The notes: generated from the sequence alone by a model not told the origin. A stretch of 64,000 nucleotides of DNA from Blasia pusilla (GCA_050084515.1 CM114273.1:3286001-3350000); one strand, 5' to 3'. Shown: positions 45,801-59,500, counted from the first letter of the stretch. Made by a program: numbers and translations.

Positions 45801-46280
45801 TCCTTGTCAATGTGTTCTTGCTCGATCAAGGTATCGAATCAACATGCATCTTTGTCTCATGTAAGGTGAATTAAATAATAACAAAGTAACATTTCCAACC
45901 CCTACCTTGGGATAGCGTGGGGTGCCTTAATTGACTCTCAAGCCTACTTCTTTTACCAACTTGCTTTCTTAGCCTTTGAGTAAAGGTGTGGGGAGGCGGT
46001 TCCTTTCAAACCTTACTTGTGCCAATTATATAATCCATAGGCATACCAATAATGGATGGTACAACCCAGTATATGATCCATATTGGTTTCTCCTTTTTGA
46101 GATGGGTATAAAAGTATTCATGTTTCTCCTCTCCCATGAGGAAATTAGAAAATTGGAGGCCTCTATCCAAGCTTCATATCTTGCACCATATAGAATAAGA
46201 TTCTCCTTGTTAAACGGTCCATTAAGGGGTTTTCGGATGGCATCATAGGATAAGCTGGAAGTAAATTGTTCAATCATGAA
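42830..46280 (-). pseudogene. Unidentified decayed coding-like pieces, minus strand
   Basis: Several minus-strand frames look protein-like without a family I can name. 43553-43341 and 43000-42866 are diverged copies of the same segment: both have a LE(G/E)YL start, an LLHV or PLHVV core and a V(E/Q)S-like end, about 570 bases apart. 45740-45530 is open for 66 codons with a basic, even composition (RNFPHYRIKDHVEENIQAVH). 46277-46026 is open for 83 codons. They may belong to one large decayed element or gene. No catalytic motif was identified and no function is proposed. Confidence 0.3.
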
Positions 46281-46289
46281 TATTTCTCC

Positions 46290-48070
46290 TTTGAACTATT
46301 CCCTAATGAGAAGTTCAAAAGAAAGAAGGAATAATTTTGTTTCTGTGTTTCTGTGTTTAGAATTGGAAATTTGAATTGAAGTGTCGATAATTTGTGATAT
46401 CTTCTAAGATATTGTATAGAAAGTGTTCACATTGAATTGATGCAAAGTATAAAGGTAAATAAACCTTCATGATACAACATTTTGGTCTATTGGAAATAGT
46501 TAGAAGTATACTAACATAATGAGAGTAGTGACAAATCAATATGTAACAGTATCAAAAGAAATTATATCTATATTATGATGTAAGGAAGGTGGGGAGATTT
46601 TCTTCTTTTGGTAATTCTTTTTTTTCCAAAAGATATGAAGCTTCTCCCAAAGTAGTCATTCGAACTATCCTCCTCAAAGAAAAAGTTTAAAAAATATCGT
46701 ATTACCAAGGATCACTCCCCTTCGTCCTATATTTGAATGTGTTTTGATTTATAGGGACACATCAATAATACAAGTTAAATCTAACTCTTAAGCCAAAAAG
46801 GGGGTCACTAAATGGGGGAAGAAAATAATATTCACTTTCTATAAGAAGTGAAGCACAATTTAACACCATCTTATGGACGTGGGGTACCTGAGCTCTATAT
46901 CCTCACAAAATTTATCTAGGCTTATGTTCACACAAGTGCACATATGGTATTGGTTACAGGGTTGTGAGGTCCTCATCCGTACAACTAGTAGGATAGTTAC
47001 AACAATAATTTCGTTAAATTGTGGAAATTTGTAGGAGATATGGGTAAAATTTGGAGTGTAAGTTGGAGAGGAGGCCAAATTAACATTGAAGCCATGGGTA
47101 GAGGGGAAGCTTTGGCCGTGGGGATGATGAGCTAAAAATGCGTTAGAGCCGAAGAGCAACGTCCAAGGTGAGATTTGGAATGGTTAGTACTGTCTTTTCC
47201 GTCGTCTTTGGAATTAGCTTGCTCTCTATTCTCCCTTGTGCTTGTTGTCTATTCCCCCACATCCGAGATGACAATCAGTCTATTTCTACTCCCTGCCACT
47301 AATTTGGGACACTCCCGCTAAGCCTTTTGATTACATTCCTCTTTGCTACTGGGCCAACGTCTCTCTATCGTGGCACTATGAGTTCCACGTGTAGGACATC
47401 CACTCTCAACCATCGCATGTGTACAAGCTCGATCTACTGTACATTCAGAGATTTGCTTCTATTTGTGGAAAAAATCGTGGTTGTGGAGTCGGATTGCACC
47501 TTCATGAGACAACGACCTTCACGGTACTCGTAAAGGTGCTCTTGTGGACGGTGTGGGTAACTGAAAGTTGTATGAGTTGGTATAGATTCTAAAAGTGCAA
47601 AAAATATTGTATGAGAGGAGGAGATGTTGTTGGTAGTGAAATTCATTCATTCTCACTTGCTATGAGTATGAATGTAGAGTGAGTGAATTTGTACTTTTGT
47701 TCAATCATTCATTCAAATTCATGAATGTATGTGTATAATAATATACTAATCTTAATGGAAACATGGATGCTGGAGGATCAAGAATTCCCTATTCTTATGT
47801 AATGTGGACTAAATAAACAAATTCTTCCTTCGGAGGTTTCAGTTGTTAGCTAAGAAGCTCTTCACAAAGAATTCGACCTTCCATGAACTAATCTGGTGCA
47901 CGAAGTTGCTTTGATTCACTATACGAGCCTAGAGTCCTAAATAGTGAGCCATCACTCCCATCAAGTGAGCTTGATAGTGCACACAAAGCACTCACCCTTC
48001 CTCATGCAATGAAATTACATACCCTCTAAAAACTATCATATTCTTGCAATTTAAAGTAATGCATACACTC
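46290..48070. other. No gene recognised
   Basis: Mixed AT-rich DNA; the longest frame (46860-47159, minus, 99 codons) has no recognised motif. Confidence 0.45.
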
Positions 48071-48077
48071 GCACACA

Positions 48078-48080
<3 letters not shown>

Positions 48081-48132
<52 letters not shown>
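48081..48132. repeat. (AG)26 microsatellite
   Basis: An uninterrupted AG dinucleotide repeat of 52 bases, preceded by a short CA-rich run. Confidence 0.97.
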
Positions 48133-48135
<3 letters not shown>

Positions 48136-48904
48136 CGTGATACACACAATAGCTGCACTAAGAGAGTGGCCAAAGCTTGGACAGCGGGATATTATCTAGA
48201 TCTCTGACATCTATTTCCAAAGAGAAGATCAATTATGTGACCAAATATGCTCATGAATGCAGAGAGCTAGACCTGATCTATAGTTGAGGACCATGCCTCG
48301 AGAATGCGAATTCCTGAGGGCTCTCGGAGCACTTTGGAACCATCTCCAACGGCTAGATGGGAGCTCCTTACTTGCCCCCCATCGAGTCATCCTCCTCTTC
48401 AATAGTGAATTCACATCCCAAAACCATACGTTGTCAAACCTTTCGATGAGCAACAAGGTCGTATTGTGTTACCGCAACCATCTCTCCTTCTCCACGGCTA
48501 TTGCTAAAGGCGAGGCTCATTTAAATTATTTCATGTGTAGAATAGTAAGGTGTGTGTGCGATGCACGTGAAATTAAAAAAAGTGTTTGAATAGTTTTGCT
48601 AGTGTACATCTCGTGAAGGGACTAATTATATTGCACATAAATTCAAAATTTTCTCTTGCTAACCGTAGCATGTGAAATATTTTCTTGCTACCGAGTTGCC
48701 ATGTGTCAAACAAAGAGATTCTTGCAAATCAAGAAGGCACTCTCCAATAATAATATGGATGTCTTCCCCAAATTTGTTGCGAAATTGCTATATTTGTAAT
48801 ATCACCAAGTGGCTGTCTCTCCACGTTTAGTGATGATCTGCTGACACTCACCATCTACATTACATACCACCAAACTATTAATTAAACTTGAGAATTGAAA
48901 TAAT

Positions 48905-49010
48905 GTGAGGAAAGGAAAAGAGAAGAGAGAGAAGGAAAGAAAGCAAAGCAAAGAAAAGAAAAGAAAAGAAAAGAGAAAGAACGAAAAAAAATGAAAGAAA
49001 AGAAAAGAGA
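48905..49010. repeat. Homopurine A/G tract with AAAGA repeats
   Basis: About 105 bases nearly free of pyrimidines on the plus strand, with AAAGA and AAGCA units. Further A-rich purine text continues at 49150-49340, where the 70-codon Lys-rich frame is low complexity rather than a gene. Confidence 0.85.
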
Positions 49011-49339
49011 TTTTCAAATTTTAGGGGATAAATGATGGAAGAGATTTTTTTTCTTAAGAAATAAATAGGAAGGAAAAAAGGGAAATTAGTAGTAGAGGAA
49101 GGGAAGAAGAGTAAAGGGGAATTAATTCATTCTGATTTTCATTTTCTTTAACAATTATAATTTAAATGGGAAAATTTGGAAAAATTTGGAAAAAAAAATT
49201 GATGGGAAGAGGAAAAAATCCTTCTAAAAAAAGTAAGTGGGAAAAAATCAGAAGAAAATTTGATGGGAAGAGGGGAAAAAATGGGGAAAAGATTAAAAAA
49301 AGGAGAAAAAAAGTTTTAAAAAAAGTTGTAAAAAAATTA

Positions 49340-50137
49340 ATAAAATGGCTAGGTTTGGTAGGCCGAACCTCGCCCTAACCTAGCCCACCCAACCCCGTAG
49401 CCCGAACCTAGCCCCCTTACAGAGCTGCCTCAGAAGACCCAATGGTCACATTTCCTATCAGATTTAATGGCCAGATGAAGCAAGCCATTAGATCTTCAAT
49501 CCAAAGACCCAAGGTTTGAGCCGCTTTATGCCTATCCCCTCCCCCCTTCCTCCCTACCCCCATCGTCTCCTCTTGACTCCTCATTTCTCCCTCTCGCTCT
49601 CTCCTTGTGGCTCTTGCTCCCACTCGCTTCTCGACTCGCCCTTTCGTTGCTCTCTTAGTGGTTGGGGGTCTCTTGGCATGCCTTGGGGTCTTTTTGACAA
49701 TCACGGGTCTCTTCGTACGGCTCAGGGGTCTCTTTGCAAGCATCTTCATCTGGATTTCTCGTGCGCCTCTCTTGGGCTCTGTCTCTGCTATTTCTTTACA
49801 ATCATTTCGGCGCCTTGCTCTCGCATGCGCCTGATCTCTCCGCCGCACAACAACCTTCATCATGGGGGCTTGGGTCTCTTTGCCTTGGGTTCTCTGCCTT
49901 TCATATTTCTTTCAGTTTGGCTTCTTTTTGCCACTGCTCGCTGCATTAAGGTTGCTCGATGTGCTTTGCAAGGCAGGATGGAATACATCCCTTACTCGTT
50001 ATTTTGCCGCAGCTATGTGGGAGTATTTTCTAACTCTAATGGAGAATGCCTCTCCTCTAATTTGGCTTCGGATGCCTGGTGCATACTCTTCGACGTTTAT
50101 GAAAGTAGGGTAGGTGTTGTATGCAATCTCGAAATAG
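49340..50137. other. Low-complexity GC-richer segment, no confident gene
   Basis: 49350-49420 has repeated CCTAGCCC/CCCGAACCTAGCC text. 49640-49740 repeats GGGTCTCTT several times. The 208-codon frame at 49516-50142 crosses this and shows Leu/Ser/Cys-rich composition without any domain, so I do not call it a gene. Confidence 0.45.
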
Positions 50138-50284
50138 TCTAGAGTACTCGAGTTGAGTACTAATAGACAAGGAGGGGCGGAATGAGTCTAGAGTACTCAA
50201 GCTGAGTACTAATAGATAGGAAGGGCGAGAGTGAGTTCAAAGTACTTAAATTGAGTACTAATAGACAAGGAGGGTCAGACATAT
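50138..50284. repeat. 49-bp tandem repeat, three copies
   Basis: Units start at 50138, 50187 and 50236 (TCTAGAGTACTC or a variant). Each contains two AGTACT palindromes, then AATAGA.AGGA.GG. Spacing is exactly 49 in both steps. Confidence 0.9.
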
Positions 50285-51064
50285 TCACACGTTTCTCACA
50301 ACTTAGACATCCCAAGTAGCTTTCATTTTCCAAGTTAGCATTACATGACTGTCCACACTACGCTACTCCTGATCAGAAAACTCAGCCTCTCCTAGATCCC
50401 AAAATCAGATCACGATCTGAATATTTACTACCACTCCTTTCCCCTCATACATTTTCTTTGGTGATTTCTTTGTGCACTATGGATCTTTTGTACTTGTAGT
50501 AGGCACATCAAGATTCATTGGGAACCTCCTCTTAGATGGTGAGCAATGCTCTTCTAGGTTTGGGTGCCGGATCTTCCGACTCTTCTCAGCAGATGCTCCC
50601 TAGCTCCATCGTGTATCCTCTTTCCATGTTGGGACTCCTTATCTGATAGAGGGGAGTCCCTTTCTCCCCTACAACAACCTCTGTTCCCTCTCCTTCAATT
50701 GGCTTTGGATTATACCCCTTGTTTGATAATGCAAGGTGTCCCCCAATGGGGATGGAGTTTTTTATCGCATACTTGAAGCCCGGAGCATGCTCGGAGGTGA
50801 GTCTCTCTCCCCTAGTATGACTATTGTGGAAGTGCGACTTCTTCCATTTGGTCAAGTGTATATAGTCCTCTTTAGACATTGGAGACCATTTTGAACCCTC
50901 CAATGGTTGGAGATGCGGTGACTTTACATCGTAATGTTTTTTTGAGCAAGTAACCTTGGACACACTCTTTCCCTTCCCTTGTGTGGACTTTTTGGCCGTG
51001 ATTCTTGTTGCTATCTTAAGATAGCTTTTTGATTTTGCACCTTTGTTGTTGAGGATGCTTGCAG

Positions 51065-51690
51065 ATATCAGATGACGGTCGGGATAGGAGGAGCTCGGGA
51101 GGTGCTAGAGTAGAAGTCAAACTTAGAGGAGCTCTCAAAGGACTGCGAACCATCAATGTTGAATCAAGAGGGCTAGGAATATCTTCTTGAACCCAAAGTG
51201 TTTGTTGTTTAGGATCGGATGGGTACAAATCTTGAATGGTAGTCAGGGCGATAAGAGCTCAGGAGGTGTTAGAGAGGATGCGGATCTAAGAGGAGCACTC
51301 AAGGGCCGCTGAATTGGGGTGAGACTGAGCCTAAATTGGAGGCCTCTCTTTGGAATGGCAAGTACCTTCAATGTGTAGCAGAATATCAGGAAGCCGAACT
51401 TTTTGTTAGTAGTCGAGCTTTTTCGTAGAGCTACAATCTCCTACATAGAGCTCAAAATAACAAAAATTAGAATGACTCAGTAGAGCTCGGAGACTCACAT
51501 GTCCTAAAATAGAGAGACATTTTGACTCTATGCAACAATAAATCAGGAAGTCGATCTTATGCTAGTAGTCGAGTTTCTTTCTAGAGCTACATTCTCCTAG
51601 CATCGTGTATGAACGACTCAGTAGAGCTCGGAGACTCTGACATGTCCTACAGTAGAGAAACATTGTAACACTATACAACAATAAATCTTT
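51065..51690. repeat. Two tandem duplications
   Basis: GTCGGGATAGGAGGAGCTCGG (51069-) recurs in diverged form at about 51240, spacing about 170. Further on, TATCAGGAAGCCGAACTTTT (51384) recurs as ATCAGGAAGTCGATCTTAT at 51542, spacing about 158, each followed by AGTAGTCGAG and GACTCAGTAGAGCTCGGAGA. No coding was seen. Confidence 0.75.
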
Positions 51691-52374
51691 GAAGTTTAAG
51701 TCTCAACAACTACCTAATGCATGCATTCAAAGTGAATGAATGAGCACACCTTACCTGACCAGCCGTTGTTGTGAGCACAATGGAGAGTATCTAATTTGAA
51801 AGGGAGAATAAATACGGTGTAAGTCTCGAAGCACTTTGCAAAATTTGAAACCTAAAGGAAGCCCTCGCAACTCCTTGAGAAAAAAGAGGGAAATCTTATC
51901 GACGGACGTCGCTGGTCTGAAGGATCGTAACTATCACAAGGACAGAAGGACATAAATTTGAAACGAGAAAAAAACAGTTGGAGGAGGTTGCAACGGCTAT
52001 GTACGAAACCCTAAAATATAAGCACATGTCAAATTCACGTTTGAAACACGAAAATTTTTTCTTCACCAAAATTGCCACAAGAAAATGGCAATTTCGGTGT
52101 GCAAGATAATGTGTGTGCGCGACCAAAAGGCAATCTCCCATAATAATATAATTACCGCCAAAATATGAGTCATAATACTTGTATACTCTTGAGAGTCTTG
52201 AATGTCATGAAGTGCTGCATTGAAATAAATACAAGGCTCGGATAAAGAGTTTGTACTTAAAATTCATACTTTTAATCTTTAGCTATGAATACAAAACAAA
52301 CACTCAAAAGAAGTGTTACTAGAATATACTATAATGTACGGTTTTAATATGCGTGGCTCCCCACTACAAACGAC

Positions 52375-52410
52375 GATCGTTCCTTCCTTCCTCACTAGTA
52401 AGGAACGATC
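52375..52410. repeat. 11-bp hairpin
   Basis: GATCGTTCCTT (52375-52385) and AAGGAACGATC (52400-52410) are exact complements. A second, imperfect palindrome (ATTTACCGTGCTG with CAGCGCAGTAAAT) lies near 52594-52624. Confidence 0.7.
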
Positions 52411-52479
52411 CTTCCTTTCTTCAAGGGCTCTTTTCTGGTCCTTATCGGTCGTAACAGTTCATGTCTTCCGTCCAGACTC

Positions 52480-53514
52480 TTCATCCGGCGGTCGGTAGGG
52501 GACGGAAAGCCTCCGTAACGAGGAGGCGATAATTTCCCAGCGACGGCCGCCGGCGTACAGACTGTACGTTTTGGCCCGGAGCCGGAAGGGGATTATTTAC
52601 CGTGCTGTTACAGCGCAGTAAATAAATGTTCACGCAACGGCTAGCCCTTGATTAGACGAGATCCGTCACCGTCACTGTCTAGGGTCACCTCCAATGAACC
52701 ACGTCTCTTGTCGCAGTCAAAGTCATGATTGCTCCACCTCACCCGGATTACTCACGACGTGGGTTAGCTAGCTCTCCTCTACTGTACCTCTTAATTAGCG
52801 GCACAGCTGCTCTCCGCCGAAAGCGACGAGCTTTCCCGCTCGATTCAGCGCCCTTTGACCCTAAAAACGTCCCTAGACACATTCAGTACTTTTAAAATAT
52901 GAAAAAATGAAGAAAAGATAGAGGATCCCGGCGCTTAGGGTTCTAACGTTCACGTCAGCTCTGAGCTGATTGTTGGCGGGGTCGGGGGACCCCGGCTATC
53001 TTAGCGGCGGGTGCAGAGCCGGCGAGAAGCCACGAAGCGCGCCGTCTCGCAAGACCGGACTGTGGCGGATACGCACTCCGCTGTTTTGGCGGAGATTTTG
53101 TAACCCGGTCGTAATTAGGGCGAGAGTAGAGTGGGAGAGATTAGGGGCCGAGGGATGTGGGGAGGGACAAAGGTGAGGACGAGGAAGATCCGAAGAGAAG
53201 AGGAAGGGGAGGGAAGGGAGAGGAGAGGACAGAGTTTCGGAGCGGAAGGAAGCGCAGAGGAAGAGAGGGAGCGCAGGAAGTGACAGGAGAATCTGAGGAA
53301 GGGGGTTTGGAATTTACGTGAGGAGATGGAAAGTCTTTGAATTGTTAGAGTGATGGCAATGGGCGGGATGCGCAGCAGTGCAGGGGTTTGATGGAGGAAA
53401 GAGAGGGGTGCGGATCGGCAGGAGGAGTAGGAGGAGAACGAGAGAGGCGAGAGGGGGGAGATGGTGAAAGACTGTTGAGGAAGAGGAAGAGCGGAGAGAG
53501 AGAGAGAAGAAATT
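52480..53514 (+). promoter_or_regulatory. Promoter and purine-rich leader of the PHD/acetyltransferase gene
   Basis: From about 52480 the DNA changes from AT-rich to GC-rich with many CpG. A telo-box-like CTTAGGGTTCT lies near 52936. From about 53110 to 53514 the plus strand is dominated by GA/GGA repeats, a GAGA-type leader just before the ATG at 53515. No clear TATA box was found, as is common for housekeeping chromatin genes. Function inferred from position. Confidence 0.55.
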
Positions 53515-56500
53515 ATGGAAACGAGTATCACCTTGTCTCCGCAAGGACATGTTGCAGTGAAGAGGTTTTTGGAGGGTGAACTCGTGGAGGTTGTGTCAAT
53601 TGACCTGTACTGTACTTTTCTTACAACTTGATTGTTTTGGCCAGAGCGCGCTTGGGCCTGAGTTGGTGTTCTTCGTTGTTGTGGAGGTTGTCTTTCCTTG
53701 TCGTAGTGTTCGTGCGTGCCAAATCTTGCAATTTGCATTATCTTGGACGTTCTTAGTAGTAATCTGGAGCGGGATTGGTTTTTGAATCAATGGTCTTTCG
53801 TTGAGGAAGCGTTTTTTGCGCTATTAGGTTTTCATTGCGGTATTCGGAAGTCGGACTCTTTACTACCTTTTGGTGTCTGTCTTTCTTCTTTTCACGTGGG
53901 AAGCAGTGAAGGGCGATCCAGTCGGGATGCGATTTTGGACCCAGGTTTTCAGTTGCGGGCAAAGTGAAAACCGCTCCTGTGCTCATTGTGCGTTTCGCAT
54001 AGGGAGATTGGAGCAATTATTCGAATGTTGCGTTGCTGCTTGGGATTGTGATGAAATGCATACAGTTTAGGGTTTCGTGACAGACAACGAATATGGACTA
54101 CTGAGGGAAGACTCATAGGTCAATGCGGCATGTTTTTTGCGTTTGCAGGTTCGGCAAAGAGAGAAAGGATTGCGGGGTTCCTGGCATCCGGCTGTGATAA
54201 TTGGCGTCAAGCCAGGCAGAAGAGTGGTTGAGTACGACGAACTCCTCACCGATGATCAATTGGGAAAACTTTCAGAGGCGATACCCGTAGGAAGAGGGTT
54301 GGATGGAAGTAGAGGTTCTTCACGGCTACCATGGAAGACTCCTACAAGAAGGAGTCGCGCACTTCTCAGGCCTCGTCCCCCTCCCCTTCCGGATCCCGCC
54401 TCTGTTAGCTGGACCAAAGGCCTCTGGGTAGATTGTTTCTTTCAAGATGCCTGGTGGGAAGGAGTTCTCACCGAGACCATTAGCAGTGCTAGTAGACAAA
54501 AGCGCGCCGTCGTCTGGTTCCCGGAGGAGGAAGATCACGAGTCCATGCTCATCAAGGATATGAGAGTAGGACAGGATTGGGACGAGGACACTGGGTTATG
54601 GAGTTTGAGAGGATGCGTAGATGTCCCAGTAGCAAGGCGAGAGAAGCGTGTTAGGACCATGTCCTTAGGTGAAGAATCCGGGGGATTTTTGCGGAACAGG
54701 AGGTCCCCTCGTGGTATGGAGCTGGCTATATCGTTGAAGATAGATGATAGTACTAATCCAGAGAAAGTCACCTGTAGTACCATCCCTTGGACAGATGTAG
54801 ACAGGAAATCTTCTGATGAAGCTCCTGGAAGACTGCAACACAGTGATGGAAATGCGAGAATTTCTGCCCAGCTGAAATCCTCTACCACGGATGCAACTCT
54901 GTCGAGTCCAACGCACAAAGACGTGAATGAGAAAGGTTCTGAAGACGAGGAAGGAACGACGGAAAAGTCTCCACCCTCGCTGGACGGTGTAGTGAAATCA
55001 GACTATCTTCCTTCTGGAGGTGTGGAGGCTCACCGTATTTGCACACGAGAGGAGTCTGCAAGCGCTGCTACTCCACTTGACATGGAGAGAGCGAATTTGA
55101 AGCCTGCCGTCCAGAATGAAGTCGAATTAGAGCCTGAATCTACGATGACAGCGGATGGGGGAATTACAGGCTGTGAAAAATCATATCATCCTGGGGAACA
55201 GAAAGTGGATGTGGGCGAGCCAGTTGACAAGACTACAACACTTGTACCGGACAGTGTAGACGAGGGGAAGCTGGGGGATGAGAACGTTGTGCACACGGAC
55301 GGCAAAGAGGAGAAAGAGGAACTAGCTAGTCAAGCACGAACCATAGATTTTGTACCTTCTGCAGGTGACGAGGAGCCAGAGCCGGTTGAAGACGTATCAA
55401 TTATCTATGGAGTGGAGACCACAGGATGCGACGAGATCGATGAGAAAGCCGTGGATGTCGAAGTAGGAGCTGACGCAGGCACTCCCAGCCAGATTGCAAA
55501 TGATGGAGAGGATGGGGAAGATGCGGATGAGAAAAGTGCCAGGAAGCTTCTCATAGAGTCTGGTTGGAATGTCACCCGAAACTACCGCAAGACTGGCAAA
55601 GCTCAGTGGTACTACCGGTCTCCCACAGGCCAATTGTTGGGTTCTTTGCAGTCTGCGTTAGTGGAGATGAAGCTAAGGAGCGAGGAAAGTGATGGTTGTG
55701 AAGAAGAGAACCCCACTTTGAATGAATTGATGCAAAGGTTTGCATCAAGGGATCGAAAGAAGAATAGTAAACGGGTTGGGACTCCTAAGAATGGAAAGAA
55801 GAAAAGTGTCTACGACACAGAACCCATAGTGTCTCATGCCTCTGGACAGGTAAACGGACTCCCGGGACAAGATTCCCTCGCTTCAATCCACGTTGCAGGG
55901 AGTGACAAACACGGTGCTTTAGAGAGTGGAGAGGGAATAGGTCTGTCGGTTCTGTCGACTTCCAGTAGCAAGAGGAATGCGACGGTAAGCGAACTGGCCG
56001 CGGATCAGAAAGATAACAATGAGCAGAAGCGAAGGAGAACGCACGGCAGCATGGCAGAGCGGACGGAGTCTGTCCTAGAACTAAGCATGCAAGGGTGGAC
56101 GAGGACCCTTGCAGAGGACGGCCAGGCATGGGGTGTCGAATCACTACGAGCTAGGAAAGCTGCTGTCACTGACTGTGCACAGTCCTACATTTCGATGATC
56201 CGTGATGATAGACATGGCCTAAAGGACGTCAATTTCTCAACTCTACGAATGAAAAAGAGAGGATGCCAAGCCGAGGACTTTTCACAAGATCAGGAAGCTA
56301 GAAGTAATTGCAGCAATAGTCCTACGGCTGATCATGCAGCTGACCATGAGCCAAGACCTAAAAAGAGCAGGGCATTTACCACTGACGTAGTAAGTGTCTC
56401 CGAGTGCAGGAGCAGAAAGGTTTCAGTGACTGTCCAGGAGAGCCATACGCAGGCTGAAACGAAAAGCCGAAAGAAGGGTTTGAGTCCCATCAAGGCCACT

Positions 56501-59500
56501 GACCTGAAGCAAGTGAAGAAGGGTGCCAGTCATGCCCAAAAGAGTGCTCTCCAGGTGAAGAAAAGCAAGAAAAGTCGAACTCCTGCTCGACCTGGTGTTC
56601 GCTTGGAGGTCTTACTCTCCGCCCCACTTAACGCTCGTGACCCTTCTGCAGCAGAGGGTGACTCGTCTGCTTTCAGGAAACGGACGCTACTATCATGGCT
56701 TATTGACAATGGAACGGTGGTAGAACACGAAAGAGTGCGCTACCTCAACAGGAAAGATGGCCATCTGATGCTTGAGGGATATGTTACTAGAGAAGGCATT
56801 CTGTGCGATTGCTGTAAAAAGGTAGTCACACTCTCTGTGTTCGAATCCCATGCTGGGAGCAAGCTTCACAGACCTAGTGCAAACATCTTCCTGGATGATG
56901 GGAGGTCATTATCGTCTTGCCAGGTTGAGGCACTAGAGGTGAAAACTCAAACTGAGACGGAGACACAAAAGGTCTTCGCAGCCCAGGAGCCTGACAAGAG
57001 TGATGATACGTGTGGCATATGTGGAGATGGAGGCGAGCTAATATGCTGTGATCACTGTCCATCAACCTTTCATTTAAGCTGCATGGGAATGCAGGTGTGT
57101 CGTTCACGCTTGTGCCAGATCATATGTTTGGAGTCCAGTTGCACTTTTTTCACTAAGCCTACCTGCAATTGTGGGATTTTTCTGTTCTTGTATGTTAATA
57201 CTGCTGGAGGGTATTAGATGATAGTGGCTTTCTATCCTATGCTCTCAGGAGAACTTCGAAGAAGTAGAACTGCTCTGGAGGTCGAAACTGGTGTCAGAGT
57301 TGTAATTCCGACATTCTGCCTGTAAAGCTTTCATAATGCAGAATTGCCAGTGGAATTTACTTCTCCAGTCAGTAGTCCTGTGCAAGTCATTGAGTTTAGT
57401 CTTGTGAATCCCTTATTAGAGATCTATATGACACACCAGTGCATCATGTATTCATCTGGGATTCCGATACTTTGTTGAGTAACATGCAAATTACATTACA
57501 TATAGCAGCTAGCCAGATGCCGCTTTTAGTGTAGAAACATGGACATTGGTAGGCGGACTTCTTAAGATGTTTTTCTTGCTTAAACAACTTTTAACATGAG
57601 TTCTATTTGTTGATGTCAGGCTGTTCCTGAGGGTGACTGGTTTTGCCCCAACTGTCGCTGTGCCATCTGTGGGGGTAGTCAATTTAATGGTGACAAAAGT
57701 ACCTTTAATGACTTCACAGTCGTCTTCTGTGACCAATGCGAATGTGAATGTAAGTTTCTTATAATTGTGGGTTTCTGTCTCCCACTGTAGGGAAAGTATT
57801 TGCTCATATGGTGATTTGAGTACGCTTTTAGATACTGGTCGAGAGTTGAATCAAATGACTGCCATGATCCTTAGCAGCTGAAAGAAAGTCAGTAACCATT
57901 GACATTGAGTTTGATAAAGTTTTCTCTTGATTTTGTTTGCTTTGAAAATAGCAAGGTAGCTACCGAGATTATCAAGATGCAGAGTGAGAACGAGTCCTTG
58001 AATGAAATGTTTGGAGTACATCAAAAATTTGAGCTCCTGTGTACTCTTGTAGAAGTCAATCTTAGTCTTAGTGGATTCCAAAGTAAACAGAATCTCCATG
58101 CTAGTCTTGGTGGAAATTGTTGATGTTCTCCCAAATTTTCTGAAATAGTGTAATCTTGCATGTGCAGACCATGTGAAATGCTTAAGGGAGCGAGGGATTG
58201 AAATGAAATGCCGTCCCCAAGAAGATTGGTTCTGTGGTGAAACCTGTGGAACGGTATGGATTGAATGCTGGGTGTCTCATGGAAATGGACTCCATGTATG
58301 CCATCTTGTTTGAATGAAGTGAATGAGGGATTGATTGTTTTATTACATGCTACTGCCGTAAAATCCCTGGCAAAGAGAGTTTTCAAAGGATAGATAATCT
58401 TGAGTTCATACATTGTAATGTTATGTCTAGTAGATGAATGGTAGAGAAACTTACCTGTGAATATTTTGACAGATATTTCGAGGATTACGAGGCCTTGTTG
58501 GTGTTTCCAAGGCCATGGAAGGAGGCTTTACATGGACTCTACTGAGATCTAGGGCTGAAGATGATCGCAAGTCTGGTTGCATTTCAAATAAAGAACTGAA
58601 TGCTGAACACGACAGCAAGCTCTCTATTGCTTTGAGTGTAATGCAGGAGTGCTTTCGACCGATGATTGACCCCCGCACGAAGATAGATATCATTACACAT
58701 GTCTTATATAATCGCAGGTCTGTAGAAATGATTGTAGCAGAGTTTTTTCTTGTGCCCTTTCGTTTCATGTATTTGCTCGTCTTCAGTGGTATCAAGGAAC
58801 ACCAGATGTTACTAGTTGGACCTAGTGTTTCCTGTCTGTTCATTGGTTCTGACAGGCACTGTCTTTCGCTTAGTGGTTGCTTATTCCTTTGATAAATTTC
58901 TTCAAGGACAGTAAGCTGGTGAACTCTTGGACATGGCATGTGCGGTTTTTTTACCCCTGGGTTTAACAGTCCAATATACTTTTGTTATACGGGCATTCCT
59001 TAACCACCTTGAAGCATGGAGCAAATTTTTTTCCCACAATATGGCATGTTTGAAGGACTCAACTCTTTTTGATACTGTGTTTTGACAGGTCTGAAGTTAG
59101 TCGGTTGAATTTCCATGGATTTTATACTATGCTACTGGAAAGGGGAGATGAACTAATCTCAGTGGCAACAATCAGGTGGGTTGTCTAGTAAGAGAGTGTC
59201 TCGCTAAATTTTCTGGATTGTGTGGGTGCTACAAGCTTTTGTGAGGGAGGGTGTTGAAGATTATTATGAGTTGTTCGTGATTTCTCACCATCAGTTGTGT
59301 TGGTACTTCTTCAGAGTTCATGGTGCAAGGCTTGCTGAGGTGCCTTTGATTGGAACTCGCTTTCAATATCGACGTCAGGGAATGTGTCGCCGACTAATGG
59401 GTGCTCTAGAAGAGGTAAGAAACATTCAGTCTGCAGGTCCGTTTGTGATTGGGAGGTCTGGAAGATTCTTCTGTAATGTTAGAATATTCATGCCAAGCCT

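Noticed and set aside
49516-50142. 208-codon plus-strand frame
   Set aside because: It crosses GGGTCTCTT repeats, has no domain and no splice or promoter context.
53115-53738. 207-codon minus-strand frame
   Set aside because: It is the complement of the purine-rich leader and exon 1 of the acetyltransferase gene; the Ser/Leu/Pro-rich composition is a product of the GA repeats.
54137-54148. Start of the 1026-codon open frame as the gene start
   Set aside because: The first codon there is TTG, not ATG, and the text is a splice acceptor (TTTGCAG). The upstream exon 53515-53589 supplies an ATG and the missing start of the Agenet domain in phase.
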